A DNA stretch of 64,000 nt from Kibdelosporangium persicum (GTDB lineage: Bacteria > Actinomycetota > Actinomycetes > Mycobacteriales > Pseudonocardiaceae): positions 124,001-188,000 of the forward strand of contig NZ_JAAATY010000015.1 in assembly GCF_013280595.1 (NCBI RefSeq), in the 5' to 3' direction. A model generated the notes under the pieces. It saw only the letters and a program-made list of their open reading frames with translations, made no database searches and had not been told where the DNA came from. Positions within the stretch are counted from its first letter, which is position 1; each line of letters opens with the position of its first letter. Below, piece by piece: positions 7,507 through 16,236 of this stretch. A program made the position numbers and the translations under genes.

Positions 7507-10029
7507 GTGACCGCACGGCGCTCTTGGTCCAGGGTGACCGTCCAGTGGCGGAACTGGCCTGTGCTCGTCAAGATCGGCGCCGTGCTGGTGGTGCCGGTCC
7601 TTGGCGCGATGACGCTCGGCACCCTCCGGGTCCAGGCCGACCTCGAGCTGGCCGACTCGTACGCCGAGGTGGAACGGCTCGCCCAGCTGCGTGAGGAGCT
7701 GGTTCCCACCCTGGGGCTGCTCCAGGGCGAGCGCAACCTGGCGATGGAGACTCCCGGCGACGCGTACCGCGCCCAGTGGGCCCGGACGGACACGCTGATG
7801 GAGACCGTGGACTGGATGGTGCGCAACACCCCGGACCTCGGCCCGACGGCGACGGCGGGCTACGAGAAGCTCAAGCGCGAGATGGGCTCCCTGCCCGCCC
7901 TGCGCCAGCAGGTGCTCGCCAACACCGACAGCCAGGTCGTGCTGTCCGGCTACGCCACGCTGACCCAGGCGATGCTCGACTTCGACCGGTCACTGGTCAG
8001 CAAGTTCCCCGACCAGGAGCTCACCGGTGCGTCCACCGCGCTGTTCGACCTGCAGGTGGCGCGTGAGCAGGTGTCGTTCCAGCAGTCGATGGTGCTGGTC
8101 GGCATCCGCCGGGGTGAGCTCAGCGGGCCGGAACGTGAACGCCTGATCGAGGCGGACGTCCGGCTCGCCGACGTGATCACCGACATGCGCTCGGTCGCCC
8201 CGCCGCACCTGTGGCAGCAGTACGTCGACACGGTCGCCGGTTCCGAGGTCGCCCAGCGCCAGGACTACGTGCGGCAGGCCCGCAGCGAGGTCCCGCAGAC
8301 GCAGCGTCGCCAGGGTGTCCGGCCGACGATGCCGTTCACCGCGGCGGACTGGACCCGCACCTCGGACCAGACGACAGCGCTGATGACGTTCGTGCTCAAG
8401 GCCGCGGCGACCGAGCTGCGCAACGGCGCGACCCGCCTGCAGGACGAGACGAGCAGCCGCGCCGGCACGCAGTCCGTGCTGCTGCTGGCGATGGTGTTGC
8501 TCGCCGCCGCCATCGGTGGCGTCGTCGGCCGGTACCTGTTGCGCTCGTTGAGTTCGCTGCGCAACGCGGCGCTGGACGTCGCGTCCAGCAAACTGCCCGC
8601 GGCCGTGGCGGACATCCGGGCGGGCCGTCCGGCGAAGCTCGACCCGATGCCGGTGAAGACGACCGAGGAGTTCGGCCAGCTGGCCCGTGCCTTCGACACC
8701 GTGCAGAACCAGGCGGTGCGCTCGGCGGAGGAAGAAGCCGAGCTGCGCGGGAACCTGCGCAACATCTTCGTCAACCTGTCGCGCCGCAGCCAGGGCCTGG
8801 TGGAACGGCAGCTGCGGCTGATGGAACAGCTGGAGCAGAAGGAGAACGACCCCGACCAGCTGGCCAACCTGTTCAAGCTGGACCACCTGGCCACCCGGAT
8901 GCGGCGCAACAACGAGAACCTCGTCGTGCTGTCCGGTGCGGAGCTCGGCCGCCGGTTCACCGAACACGTGCCGCTCGCGGACGTGCTGCGGGCCGCCGTG
9001 TCCGAAGTGGAGCACTACGAGCGGGCCATGGTCCGGTCGGTTCCGCGCGTGGAGGTGCTCGGCTACGCCGCCGGTGACCTGGTCCGCTCGGTGGCCGAGC
9101 TGGTGGAGAACGCCACCGCCTTCTCACCGCCGGACTCCCAGGTGGTCATTCAGACCTCGATCAGGGACGACCGGTCGGTGCTGATCGAGATCATCGACGA
9201 CGGCATCGGCATGGGCGACGCCGAACTGGCCGAGGCCAACGCGCGTGTGGGCGCGAGCGGCGACGTCGACGTCCCGGTGTCCCGGCAGATGGGTCTGTTC
9301 GTCGTCGGCAGTCTCGCCAACCGGCACGGCATCGGTGTGCGGCTGGCGCGCCGGGAGAACGGCGAGGACGGACTGGTCGCGTCCGTCACCGTGCCGCCCG
9401 ACCTGATCACCAGCGTGGTGCCCGTCCCGGCCGGTTCGCCGGAGGAGACCGTGCTGATGGAGCCGGTCACCGTCGAGCCGGTCAGGGCCGAGCCGGGACT
9501 GACCGGCAGGCTCAGCTCGGTCGGCATTTCCGTGCGGCTGCCTGACCTGCCGGTGGCGAGCTCGCCCGCGTCGATCCTGTTCCGGTCGCACAAGCCGGTG
9601 CCCGAACCGGAGCCGGAACCCGTGGCGGTCGCGGCCCAGCCGCAGGCACAACCGCAACCGCAGGCACAACCGCAACCCCAACCGCAACCGCAGCACCGAG
9701 ACGAGTTCGCGTGGCTGGGCGGGCCCGGTGGCGGCGCCACCGGAGCTCCGGCCAAGCACGCGGCACCGTCGGTCCCGGCACAGGCCAGGCCAGCAGCACC
9801 ACCTCCGCCGCCGCAGAAGGAAGGGGAGCTGCCCAAGCGGGTTCCCAAAGCGCAGTTGTTCGTCCCGCCGATGACCGACCAGCCCAGCGCCGGGCCGGGC
9901 AACGGCAAGCGCGCCGCCGTCCAGGCGAAAGGGCCGGGCAACGCCGAGCGCGCCAGGGGATTGCTGAGCAGCTTCCAGGCGGGTATCCGCCAGAGCACGA
10001 CCGATGATCAGGGGGAGGAGAAGTCATGA
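7507..10029 (+). CDS. cvnA: conservon sensor histidine kinase with nitrate/nitrite-sensing domain
   Basis: An 840-aa membrane kinase. TM1 spans about residues 20-41, an extracytoplasmic NIT (nitrate/nitrite sensing) domain about 50-315, TM2 about 322-345, then HAMP. A dimerisation helix follows containing NLFKLDHLATRMRRNNEN, then an HATPase_c domain with N-box ELVENATAF at 531, G1 box DDGIGMG at 564 and a G2-like GLFVVGSLANRHGIG. The last 200 residues are Pro/Gln/Glu-rich and probably disordered, with PEPEPEP and repeated Pro-Gln units. This is the CvnA architecture of actinobacterial conservons, G-protein-like signalling operons that in Streptomyces affect development and secondary metabolism. 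The GTG start fits the length of the N-terminal basic segment. The stop overlaps cvnB by four bases. Confidence 0.92.
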   Translation: MTARRSWSRVTVQWRNWPVLVKIGAVLVVPVLGAMTLGTLRVQADLELADSYAEVERLAQLREELVPTLGLLQGERNLAMETPGDAYRAQWARTDTLMETVDWMVRNTPDLGPTATAGYEKLKREMGSLPALRQQVLANTDSQVVLSGYATLTQAMLDFDRSLVSKFPDQELTGASTALFDLQVAREQVSFQQSMVLVGIRRGELSGPERERLIEADVRLADVITDMRSVAPPHLWQQYVDTVAGSEVAQRQDYVRQARSEVPQTQRRQGVRPTMPFTAADWTRTSDQTTALMTFVLKAAATELRNGATRLQDETSSRAGTQSVLLLAMVLLAAAIGGVVGRYLLRSLSSLRNAALDVASSKLPAAVADIRAGRPAKLDPMPVKTTEEFGQLARAFDTVQNQAVRSAEEEAELRGNLRNIFVNLSRRSQGLVERQLRLMEQLEQKENDPDQLANLFKLDHLATRMRRNNENLVVLSGAELGRRFTEHVPLADVLRAAVSEVEHYERAMVRSVPRVEVLGYAAGDLVRSVAELVENATAFSPPDSQVVIQTSIRDDRSVLIEIIDDGIGMGDAELAEANARVGASGDVDVPVSRQMGLFVVGSLANRHGIGVRLARRENGEDGLVASVTVPPDLITSVVPVPAGSPEETVLMEPVTVEPVRAEPGLTGRLSSVGISVRLPDLPVASSPASILFRSHKPVPEPEPEPVAVAAQPQAQPQPQAQPQPQPQPQHRDEFAWLGGPGGGATGAPAKHAAPSVPAQARPAAPPPPPQKEGELPKRVPKAQLFVPPMTDQPSAGPGNGKRAAVQAKGPGNAERARGLLSSFQAGIRQSTTDDQGEEKS
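9600..9694 (+). repeat. tandem Pro-Glu / Pro-Gln codon repeat inside cvnA
   Basis: Short tandem units built from CCGGAGCCGGAACCC and CAACCGCAACCGCAGGCA encode a PEPEPEP run followed by alternating Pro-Gln and Ala-Gln in the cytoplasmic tail of the kinase. The units are nearly identical at the DNA level, so replication slippage could change the tail length between strains. Flexible Pro/Gln tails are common in this kinase family. Confidence 0.6.
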
Positions 10030-10457
10030 CCGAGACTCCGATGAAGGGTCGCCAGATCAGCCGGTTCGGCTGGCTGGTGGACAACTTCGCCGAACGTGTG
10101 CCCGGCGTGGCGCATGCCGTGGTGATCTCCGTGGACGGACTGTTGCTCACCGCGTCCAAGAGGCTGCCCCAGGACCGGGCCGACCAGATGGCCGCGATCG
10201 CCGCGGGCATCCACAGCCTGAACATGGGGGCGGCGAAATGCCTCGGCGCGGAAGTGGTGAACCGCGCGATCGTGGAGATGGACTACGGCGTGCTGTTGCT
10301 GACGTCCATCAAGGACGGTTCGTGCCTCGCTGTGCTCGCCCGTCGTGACAGCGACATCGCACAGATCGCGTATGAGATGACCGTCCTGGTCGACCAGGTC
10401 GGTCAGATGTTGACTCCGGAACTGCGTGCCGAGCTGAGTGGGTCAGTCCGGCGATAA
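10026..10457 (+). CDS. cvnB: roadblock/LC7-domain protein of the conservon
   Basis: A 143-aa roadblock/LC7 protein, the second component of conservons. The core GVAHAVVISVDGLLLTASK and the later LLLTSIKDGSCLAVLA strands match the MglB-like fold, which in other systems regulates small Ras-like GTPases. It overlaps cvnA by four bases and is followed by cvnC after 14 bases, so the three are one operon. What is odd is the context: the GTPase partner that CvnB is expected to regulate is not encoded next in the operon. Confidence 0.92.
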   Translation: MTETPMKGRQISRFGWLVDNFAERVPGVAHAVVISVDGLLLTASKRLPQDRADQMAAIAAGIHSLNMGAAKCLGAEVVNRAIVEMDYGVLLLTSIKDGSCLAVLARRDSDIAQIAYEMTVLVDQVGQMLTPELRAELSGSVRR

Positions 10458-10471
10458 GCGAGGTGATCGGC

Positions 10472-10957
10472 ATGAGCACTGAGGATCAGGGATTCGCCGA
10501 TGTGCTCAACGGATTCAGCCTGAACTTCCGTTCAGGCGCCCGTCGGACCGCGCCACCCGCTGAATCGATAACGCCGAAGCCGGCCGCCGCGCCGGCCGTC
10601 GAGCCCGACTACCCGGTCGAGCAGGCGGCCAGCGTCCGGGCGTACGCCTGGACCGGCGGCCGGACCCGGTCGAACCACCGGCTGGAGATCGAGACCCTGG
10701 TCTCCACCAGCGCACGGGCGCTCGACCGGATGTGGGAGCTCAAGGGCGAGCACCAGGAGGTGGCCGAGCTGTGCCGCCAGTCCAGGTCCGTCGCCGAGGT
10801 CGGCGCGATGCTGAACCTGCCGCTCGGCGTGGTGAAGGTGCTGCTGGGCGACATGGCCGGGCTCGGCCTGGTCGTGGTCCACGAGAGCACGTCCACCAGC
10901 CCGGACATGGAACTGCTCGAACGTGTCCTGAGAGGACTGACCAACCTCCGGACCTGA
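10472..10957 (+). CDS. cvnC: DUF742 protein of the conservon
   Basis: A 161-aa protein. The N-terminal 50 residues are Ala/Pro-rich. The DUF742 domain starts at VRAYAWTGGRTRSNH and contains the winged-helix-like part with SRSVAEVGAMLNLPLGVVKVLLGDM. DUF742 is the CvnC component of conservons and may link the kinase to the GTPase. The ATG at 10472 is preferred over a GTG at 10463 because GAGGTG at 10460-10465 gives a Shine-Dalgarno with 6-base spacing. The usual fourth gene (cvnD, Ras-like GTPase) would start a few bases downstream, but instead a 50-bp palindromic repeat and an unrelated permease operon follow. Confidence 0.9.
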   Translation: MSTEDQGFADVLNGFSLNFRSGARRTAPPAESITPKPAAAPAVEPDYPVEQAASVRAYAWTGGRTRSNHRLEIETLVSTSARALDRMWELKGEHQEVAELCRQSRSVAEVGAMLNLPLGVVKVLLGDMAGLGLVVVHESTSTSPDMELLERVLRGLTNLRT

Positions 10958-10972
10958 CCCAGCCCCCAAACC

Positions 10973-11022
10973 CCCTCGTGAGTGTTTATCGGTGTTCTAA
11001 CCCTGATAAACACTCACGAGGG
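10973..11022 (+). repeat. 50-bp palindromic element, copy 1
   Basis: Left arm CCCTCGTGAGTGTTTATC is matched perfectly by the right arm over 18 bp. The inner part GGTGTT-CT-AACCCT is imperfect (one G-T and one T-C opposition). The centre reads CT on the plus strand. It lies between cvnC and the NCS1 permease promoter, both on the plus strand, so it could end the conservon transcript as an RNA hairpin, but there is no T-tract. Identical in sequence to copy 7 read on the other strand. Confidence 0.95.
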
Positions 11023-11065
11023 ATGAGCAGGGGTTTTTGTGGATGCTGGCCCTGTCGGCGCGACC

Positions 11066-11094
11066 TTGACGGGGCAGGGGCCGGGGCCTAGCGT
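11066..11094 (+). promoter_or_regulatory. promoter of the NCS1 permease/GntR operon
   Basis: TTGACG (11066-11071) and TAGCGT (11089-11094) with a 17-base spacer match the actinobacterial housekeeping consensus well. The start of transcription would be near 11101, about 35 bases before the ATG. A direct repeat TGAAC-N5-TGAAC (11105-11119) lies just downstream in the leader and could be part of the site recognised by the GntR regulator encoded second in the operon (inference). Confidence 0.5.
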
Positions 11095-11135
11095 CCACAG
11101 GCAGTTGAACAGGTCTGAACCGGATCGGGTGGGCC

Positions 11136-12578
11136 ATGGCGCACGAGGTAGCGGCCGGGAAGAAGCCGTTCCAGGTCGAGGCGAACGGCATCAACGTGAT
11201 CAGCGACGCCGAGCGCAAAGGCACTCCGCGCCAGCTGTTCTGGCCGTGGTTCGCGGCCAACGTGTCGGTGTTCGGCCTGAGCTACGGCTCCTTCGTGCTC
11301 GGCTTCGGCATCTCCTTCTGGCAGGCCGCGATCGTCGGGCTGATCGGCATCACGGTGTCGTTCCTGCTCTGCGGGCTGGTGGCGGTGGCGGGCAAACGCG
11401 GGTCCGCGCCGACCATGGTGCTCTCACGCGCGGCCTTCGGCGTGCGCGGCAACCGGCTGCCGTCGTTGATCTCCTGGATGCTCACGGTCGGCTGGGAGAC
11501 GGTGCTGACGATCCTGGCGACGTTCGCGACGGCGACCGTGTTCGAGCGGCTCGGCTGGGGCGGCGGCACCCCGACGAAGATCATCGCGCTGATCGTGGTG
11601 ACCGTGCTGACCATCGCCGGTGGTGTGCTCGGGTTCGACCTGATCATGCGGATGCAGACGTGGATCACGGTGATCACCGGTGTGCTGACGGTCGTCTACA
11701 TCGGGTTCGTCGCCCACCGCGTCGACTGGTCCGCGGTCTCCGCCCTGCCCGCGGGATCGGCGCAGAACGTGATCGGCGCGCTGGTGTTCCTGATGACCGG
11801 CTTCGGGCTGGGCTGGGTGAACGCCGCCGCGGACTACTCCAGATACCTGCCGCGCGGTACGTCCGGGCGCGCGGTCGTCGGCTGGACCGCGTTCTCCTCG
11901 TCGCTCGCGCCGATCGTGCTGCTGCTGTTCGGCCTGTTGCTGGCGGGGTCGTCGGCGGACCTGAACGAGTCGATCGCCGCCGACCCGATCGGCGCGCTGG
12001 CCGCGATCCTGCCGACGTGGTACCTCGTGCCGTTCGCGCTGGTCGCCGTGCTCGGCCTGGTCGGCGGTGCGGTGCTGAACATCTATTCGTCCGGCTTGAC
12101 CCTGCTCGCGCTCGGCGTACGAATCCCGCGTTACGCGGCGTCCTTCGTGGACGGCATCGTCGTCGTGGTGGGCACGGTGTACGTGGTGTTCTTCGCGGAC
12201 ACGTTCTTCGGGCAGTTCCAGGGATTCCTCATCACACTCGGTGTGCCGATCGCGGTATGGTGCGGCGTCATGTTGGCCGACATAGCTCTGCGTCGACGCG
12301 ACTACGCGGAGGAAGACCTCTACAAGCCGTCCGGACGGTACGGCGACGTACGCGCGTTGCCCATCGTCACGGTGCTCGCCGGGACCGCGATCGGCTGGGG
12401 ACTGGTCACCAACGCCAACGCGGCTTGGCTTGCGTGGCAAGGGTATCTGCTGTCACCGTTGGGCCTGGCGGACGGCTGGTCCGGTGCCAACCTCGGCGTG
12501 CTGGTGGCCTTGGTGGTCGGCTTCCTCGTCACGGTGCTGTTCAGCCGCCGCCGGGTCAGGGCGCAGGAGCAGGTGTGA
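11136..12578 (+). CDS. purine/cytosine permease family (NCS1) transporter
   Basis: A 480-aa protein with about 12 transmembrane helices and the NCS1 layout (CodB/PurP relatives). A polar N-terminus is followed by FWPWFAANVSVFGLSYGSFV in helix 1 and AAADYSRYLPR, the typical NCS1 stretch after helix 6. NCS1 carriers use H+ or Na+ to import nucleobases, hydantoins, thiamine or related compounds. The exact substrate cannot be read from the sequence. The stop overlaps the GntR gene by four bases (GTGA), so the regulator probably controls this transporter. No catabolic gene accompanies it. Confidence 0.88.
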   Translation: MAHEVAAGKKPFQVEANGINVISDAERKGTPRQLFWPWFAANVSVFGLSYGSFVLGFGISFWQAAIVGLIGITVSFLLCGLVAVAGKRGSAPTMVLSRAAFGVRGNRLPSLISWMLTVGWETVLTILATFATATVFERLGWGGGTPTKIIALIVVTVLTIAGGVLGFDLIMRMQTWITVITGVLTVVYIGFVAHRVDWSAVSALPAGSAQNVIGALVFLMTGFGLGWVNAAADYSRYLPRGTSGRAVVGWTAFSSSLAPIVLLLFGLLLAGSSADLNESIAADPIGALAAILPTWYLVPFALVAVLGLVGGAVLNIYSSGLTLLALGVRIPRYAASFVDGIVVVVGTVYVVFFADTFFGQFQGFLITLGVPIAVWCGVMLADIALRRRDYAEEDLYKPSGRYGDVRALPIVTVLAGTAIGWGLVTNANAAWLAWQGYLLSPLGLADGWSGANLGVLVALVVGFLVTVLFSRRRVRAQEQV

Positions 12579-13282
12579 GCGACCGGGTCGGCAGGCTCAA
12601 GCACGAGCGGATCGTCGAGCAACTGGCCAAGGAGATCCAGTCCGGCAGGCTGGCGCACGGCGCGCGGTTGCCGGGGGAGAACGCGCTCGCGGCGAGGTTC
12701 AGCGTCAGCCGCAACACTGTCCGGCAGGCGTTGACGCAGCTGGGCAACCAGGGCCTGATCGCCACGCATTCCGGCAAGGGCTCGTTCGTCACGTTCGACG
12801 ACCGCCCGATAGACGACCGTCTCGGCTGGACCCGTGCGTTGGCCGACCAGGGCGTGCGGACCGCGGTCGTGCGCGTCGACCTGGTCGAGGACGTCGGCCT
12901 GGCCGAGTGGGTGGGCGGCCTGGAATCGGCCGAGTTCGTCGCGGTGGACCGGCTGCGCTCCACTGTGGATGGATCGCCGGTCTCGTTCGAGCGCAGCCGG
13001 GTCCCGGCCATCGGGACGTTGCGCGAGCTGCCGTCCCGTGGCCTGGAGGGCTCGTTGTACGACGAGTTGCGCGCGGTCGGCCTGGTACCCGACTCGGGCG
13101 AGGAGTGGTGTGATCTCGCCCGGCTGTCCGCGGCCGACGCGCAACTGCTGGGACGGCCGGAAGGCGAACGTTTCCTGCGCACCCGGCGGCTGACCCGGGA
13201 CGCCAACGGGCAGTTCGTGGAACACGTGGAAAGCCTGCTGGACCCCGACAGGTTCCGCCTGCACCTGGTCTTCGGCGGCTAG
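12575..13282 (+). CDS. GntR-family regulator with UTRA ligand domain (HutC subfamily)
   Basis: A 235-aa regulator. The winged-helix domain covers residues 5-70 with the GntR signature LPGENALAARFSVSRNTVRQ, followed by the UTRA ligand-binding domain (about 85-230), including RTRRLTRDANGQFVEHVES near the end. The start is the GTG in the GTGAGC overlap with the permease stop; the much longer open frame upstream is only the permease read out of frame. As the second gene of the permease operon it is likely an autorepressor that responds to the imported compound or a product of it. Effector unknown. Confidence 0.9.
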   Translation: MSDRVGRLKHERIVEQLAKEIQSGRLAHGARLPGENALAARFSVSRNTVRQALTQLGNQGLIATHSGKGSFVTFDDRPIDDRLGWTRALADQGVRTAVVRVDLVEDVGLAEWVGGLESAEFVAVDRLRSTVDGSPVSFERSRVPAIGTLRELPSRGLEGSLYDELRAVGLVPDSGEEWCDLARLSAADAQLLGRPEGERFLRTRRLTRDANGQFVEHVESLLDPDRFRLHLVFGG

Positions 13283-13384
13283 ATAGCGGCTACATCGCGA
13301 CAGTGCCACAGGCGACGGTGCGGGCGATCATCGGAGACCAGGCGCCCCACCGGCTTCAGGACCACGCGAGACTACGCTGGCCCG

Positions 13385-13792
13385 GTGGCCTGCTTGTTCT
13401 GTGAGATAGTCGCCGGGCGTGAGCCCGCCTTCGTCGTCGCCGCCGAACCGGCCGGAACGGCGTTCCTCGACACCAGACCGGTCTTCAAGGGGCACACGCT
13501 CGTGGTGCCGCCCGTCCACATCGAGACCCTCGCGGATCTGCCGGTCGCGGATCTCGCGGGATACTTCGGCTTCGTGCAACGAATAGCGGTCGCCGTCAAG
13601 GAAGGCCTCGGCGCCCAGGGCACCTTCGTGGCGATGAACAACACCGTCAGCCAGAGCGTTCCCCACCTGCACACGCACGTCGTGCCCCGCACCAAGGGCG
13701 ACGGCCTGCGCGGATTCTTCTGGCCACGAACCAAATACGCCGCCGACGAGGAAGCCGAGTCCTACGCCGCCGACATCCGAGCGAAGGTGTGA
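13385..13792 (+). CDS. HIT (histidine triad) family hydrolase
   Basis: A 135-aa HIT protein with the N-terminal CLFCEIVAG typical of HinT-like members and the active-site triad HLHTH at residues 94-98. HIT proteins hydrolyse nucleoside phosphoramidates, dinucleoside polyphosphates or similar nucleotide conjugates. The GTG start has a TACGCT -10-like hexamer (13373-13378) ending 6 bases upstream and no Shine-Dalgarno, suggesting a leaderless mRNA. One base separates its stop from the next ATG, so it is co-transcribed with the PLP enzyme. The metabolic link between the two is not evident. Confidence 0.92.
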   Translation: MACLFCEIVAGREPAFVVAAEPAGTAFLDTRPVFKGHTLVVPPVHIETLADLPVADLAGYFGFVQRIAVAVKEGLGAQGTFVAMNNTVSQSVPHLHTHVVPRTKGDGLRGFFWPRTKYAADEEAESYAADIRAKV

Positions 13793-13793
13793 C

Positions 13794-14807
13794 ATGCCGA
13801 TCGACCTGTCCGGACAGCCCCGAGTCGGCCTCGGCCACTGGCCGACCCCGCTGGAGGACTGCCCACGGCTGACCGAAGCCCTCGGCGGCCCGCGAATCCT
13901 GGTCAAGCGCGACGACGTCAACGGGCTCGGCGTCGGCGGGAACAAGCTGCGCAAGGCCGAGTTCCTGCTCGGCAAGGCGCTTGCCGAAGGCGCGGACACC
14001 GTCATCACGTTCGGTGCCGTCCAGACCAACCACGGACGTCAGATCGCAGCCGCCTGCGCCCGTCTCGGCCTGCGCTGCGAGCTCGTGCTGACGAGGTCCG
14101 TGCCGATGTCCGGGGAAGCCTACGAACGATCCGGCAACATAGCCCTTGACGGCTTGTACGGCGCCCACGTGCACGTGTGTGACACGCCGGAACAGGCCGG
14201 CGAGGTGTACGACAAGGTCGTCGCGGCTGCCAGGGCGGACGGCCGCAAAACCGCGACGTTTCCCGTCGGCGGCTCCAACGGTGTCGGCGTGCTGGGCTAC
14301 GTCGCCGCCGTGGACGAGCTGCACACCCAGCTGGACGGCACCAAGGTCAACCGGATCGTGGTGGCCGTGGGCAGTGCGGGGACCGCGGCCGGGCTGGCCG
14401 TGGGGATCGCCCTGCTCGACTGGCCGGTGGTGCTCGACGGCCAGTGCATCTCGCACACGGCCGGCGAATCCCTCGCCGACATCCGCAGGCTCGCCGGTGA
14501 GGTCTCGGACGTGCTCGGCACGCCGGTAGGAGACCTGGCGCACGTCCAGGTCGGCGATGGCGCGGTCGGCCCTGGTTACGGCGTGCCGACGGCCGAAATG
14601 TGGGAAGCGCTGCGGCTGTTCGCCCGGACCGAGGGGATCACGCTCGACCCGGTCTATTCCGGCAAAGCCGCCGCGGCTGTTGTGGCTGGTGTGCGCAGTG
14701 GGGCGATTGGGGCTGACGAAACGGTGGTCTTCCTGCACACGGGCGGTTTGCCGGGTCTGTTCGCCTATGCTCCGGAACTGGTTCGTTCGAGCGAAAACCA
14801 GCCGTAG
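13794..14807 (+). CDS. PLP-dependent ACC deaminase / D-cysteine desulfhydrase family enzyme
   Basis: A 337-aa fold-type II PLP enzyme. The cofactor lysine is K51 in GVGGNKLRKAEFLL, followed by the conserved GAVQTNHGRQIAAACA, the serine- or asparagine-containing loop of this family. The phosphate-binding loop and C-terminal TGGLPGLFAY, close to the family ending HTGGxPALF, are present. Family members are 1-aminocyclopropane-1-carboxylate deaminases, D-cysteine desulfhydrases or related sulfonate lyases; sequence inspection does not distinguish these safely. D-cysteine desulfhydrase-like is the more general label. The gene follows the HIT gene by one base. Confidence 0.87.
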   Translation: MPIDLSGQPRVGLGHWPTPLEDCPRLTEALGGPRILVKRDDVNGLGVGGNKLRKAEFLLGKALAEGADTVITFGAVQTNHGRQIAAACARLGLRCELVLTRSVPMSGEAYERSGNIALDGLYGAHVHVCDTPEQAGEVYDKVVAAARADGRKTATFPVGGSNGVGVLGYVAAVDELHTQLDGTKVNRIVVAVGSAGTAAGLAVGIALLDWPVVLDGQCISHTAGESLADIRRLAGEVSDVLGTPVGDLAHVQVGDGAVGPGYGVPTAEMWEALRLFARTEGITLDPVYSGKAAAAVVAGVRSGAIGADETVVFLHTGGLPGLFAYAPELVRSSENQP

Positions 14808-14872
14808 GTATCCCGCGCGAGCACGCGAGCCGGGAACATGGGCCCGGGTGGGGCTGACGAAAGGCAGGTCCC

Positions 14873-15775
14873 ATGGGGCACAGTGACAAGACCCGGTTCG
14901 CCTTGTTGTCGGCGGTGCTGACGACCATTGTCGTATTGGCGTTGAGCCTGGTGTTCCCCGGACCGGTGTGGTTGTGGGCGGCGATCTTCGTCAGCGCGAA
15001 CGGAATTGCCGTTCTGGTGGCCAGACGAGTGGTGCACAGGCGGGAGCAGGCCGAATTGCGTAAAGCGATGGAAGAACAGCGCGCGGCCAGGGACGCCGCC
15101 GAGGCAGTCGCCGAACACCAGGGGCAGTCCGGGGCGCCGGCGGAACCGGAGCAGCCCGCGCACGTGCAGTACCCGGTTTCCGCCGTGCCGTTGCCCAGCT
15201 CCGAGGTGGACTACCGCTTCCTGTTCTCGGCGACCGTGTGCTGGCGCCAGACGAGCCCGAAGGCCACGGTGCCGCACGCGAGCCCCGGTGACCTGGCCGT
15301 GCACTGGATCCTGACGCGGGCCCGCGAGCTGACCGTGCTGGAGAAGCCCGAGGACTACCGCGTCGTGCAGCACCGGCTGGCGGTCGCGTTGGGCACGGCA
15401 CTGGCCGAGCCGTACGGGCACGTGGTGGCCTGGGCGGTGGACGTCTCACTGGCCATGTCGGACGAGGACGCCCGGCGCCTGGAGCGCCTCGCCGAGCTGC
15501 GGAAACACGAGCGCATGTGGGAGCAGGAACGGCGGATGGAGATCAGCATGCGCCGCTACCTCAGCGAGGACGTGCTGAAGGACACCGGCAGCGCGGTGGT
15601 CTGGTGGCTGGCCCGGCACACCGACCAGATCGAGGACAGCGTGAAGATGATCGGCCACCTCGCTCAGCTGACGGCCGCGGCCAACAGCAGGGAGATCCCG
15701 GGGCCCGATCTGATCCGCGCGATCCAGGCGGCCGAGAACGGCAGGCACATCAACGGCTCGGCGCAGGATCTCTGA
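14873..15775 (+). CDS. unknown two-helix membrane protein with cytoplasmic domain
   Basis: A 300-aa protein that I cannot assign to a family. Residues 9-29 and 32-50 are two adjacent transmembrane helices. A charged coiled-coil segment rich in Glu, Arg and Ala runs from about 53 to 85. A soluble domain of 200 residues follows, with tryptophans at conserved-looking positions (VCWRQTS, VVWWLARHTDQ) and an Arg/Glu-rich helix EQERRMEISMRRYL. An AAAGG-like ribosome site precedes the ATG by a few bases. It stands alone. The layout suggests a membrane-tethered scaffold or a regulator, but there is no direct evidence for a function. Confidence 0.75.
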   Translation: MGHSDKTRFALLSAVLTTIVVLALSLVFPGPVWLWAAIFVSANGIAVLVARRVVHRREQAELRKAMEEQRAARDAAEAVAEHQGQSGAPAEPEQPAHVQYPVSAVPLPSSEVDYRFLFSATVCWRQTSPKATVPHASPGDLAVHWILTRARELTVLEKPEDYRVVQHRLAVALGTALAEPYGHVVAWAVDVSLAMSDEDARRLERLAELRKHERMWEQERRMEISMRRYLSEDVLKDTGSAVVWWLARHTDQIEDSVKMIGHLAQLTAAANSREIPGPDLIRAIQAAENGRHINGSAQDL

Positions 15776-16236
15776 CGCGCCACACCGAGCCGGGCCAGTT
15801 CGGCGTCCCGGCTCACGGCCGAGCCGCTGGGCCTGCACCGCGGACGCCGGTCTCTTCCGGCTGCGCCACCTCGATCAGCGCCGCCCGGCGCGATCGGGGC
15901 CGTCGGCCTGATCCTGCCGTGGCGACCGGGATCGTCGAAGCGCGCACGCCGCTCACGGCGGCCGGACTCGGAGTGTGCGGATTCCGGCGGGAGTCGTGCG
16001 CGCCCGGCGAAGCGGGTTCGAAATTCCCGCCTGCCAACGTGATTCGCTCCCTGCCGGTATTTCTGTTGCCATCGGCCGGTTTGCGACCGTGTGATCATGA
16101 ATGGCAGCGGTCCGTAGTGTGAGCGCGGACACCCGGTATTGCCTTTGGTCACAAGGATGTGCCACGGATAGGGTTTCGGTCGTCTGACCCGCGCACGGGG
16201 GCGGCGGGTGATCCATGAACTCTGGGGAGATTCCTC
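15776..16236. other. 461-bp stretch without a convincing gene
   Basis: Open frames cross this region on the minus strand but have no start, no ribosome site and no recognisable motif. The first 200 bp are as G+C rich as coding DNA, so it may contain a decayed gene; the last 100 bp are less G+C rich and contain the likely DHA2 exporter promoter. A T-arm-like hairpin at 16012-16030 is not part of a tRNA. Confidence 0.5.
16145..16174 (+). promoter_or_regulatory. candidate promoter of the DHA2 exporter
   Basis: TTGGTC (16145-16150) and TAGGGT (16169-16174) with an 18-base spacer lie about 60 bp upstream of the GTG start in a lower-G+C stretch. Match to the housekeeping consensus is moderate. Confidence 0.3.

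Noticed and set aside
11039-12574. long N-terminal extension of the GntR gene
   Set aside because: The extension is the NCS1 permease read in another frame; the regulator begins at the GTG that overlaps the permease stop.
16012-16030. tRNA T-arm-like sequence GCGGGTTCGAAATTCCCGC
   Set aside because: No acceptor stem, D-arm or anticodon arm can be formed around it; the loop is also longer than the 7 bases of a T-loop.
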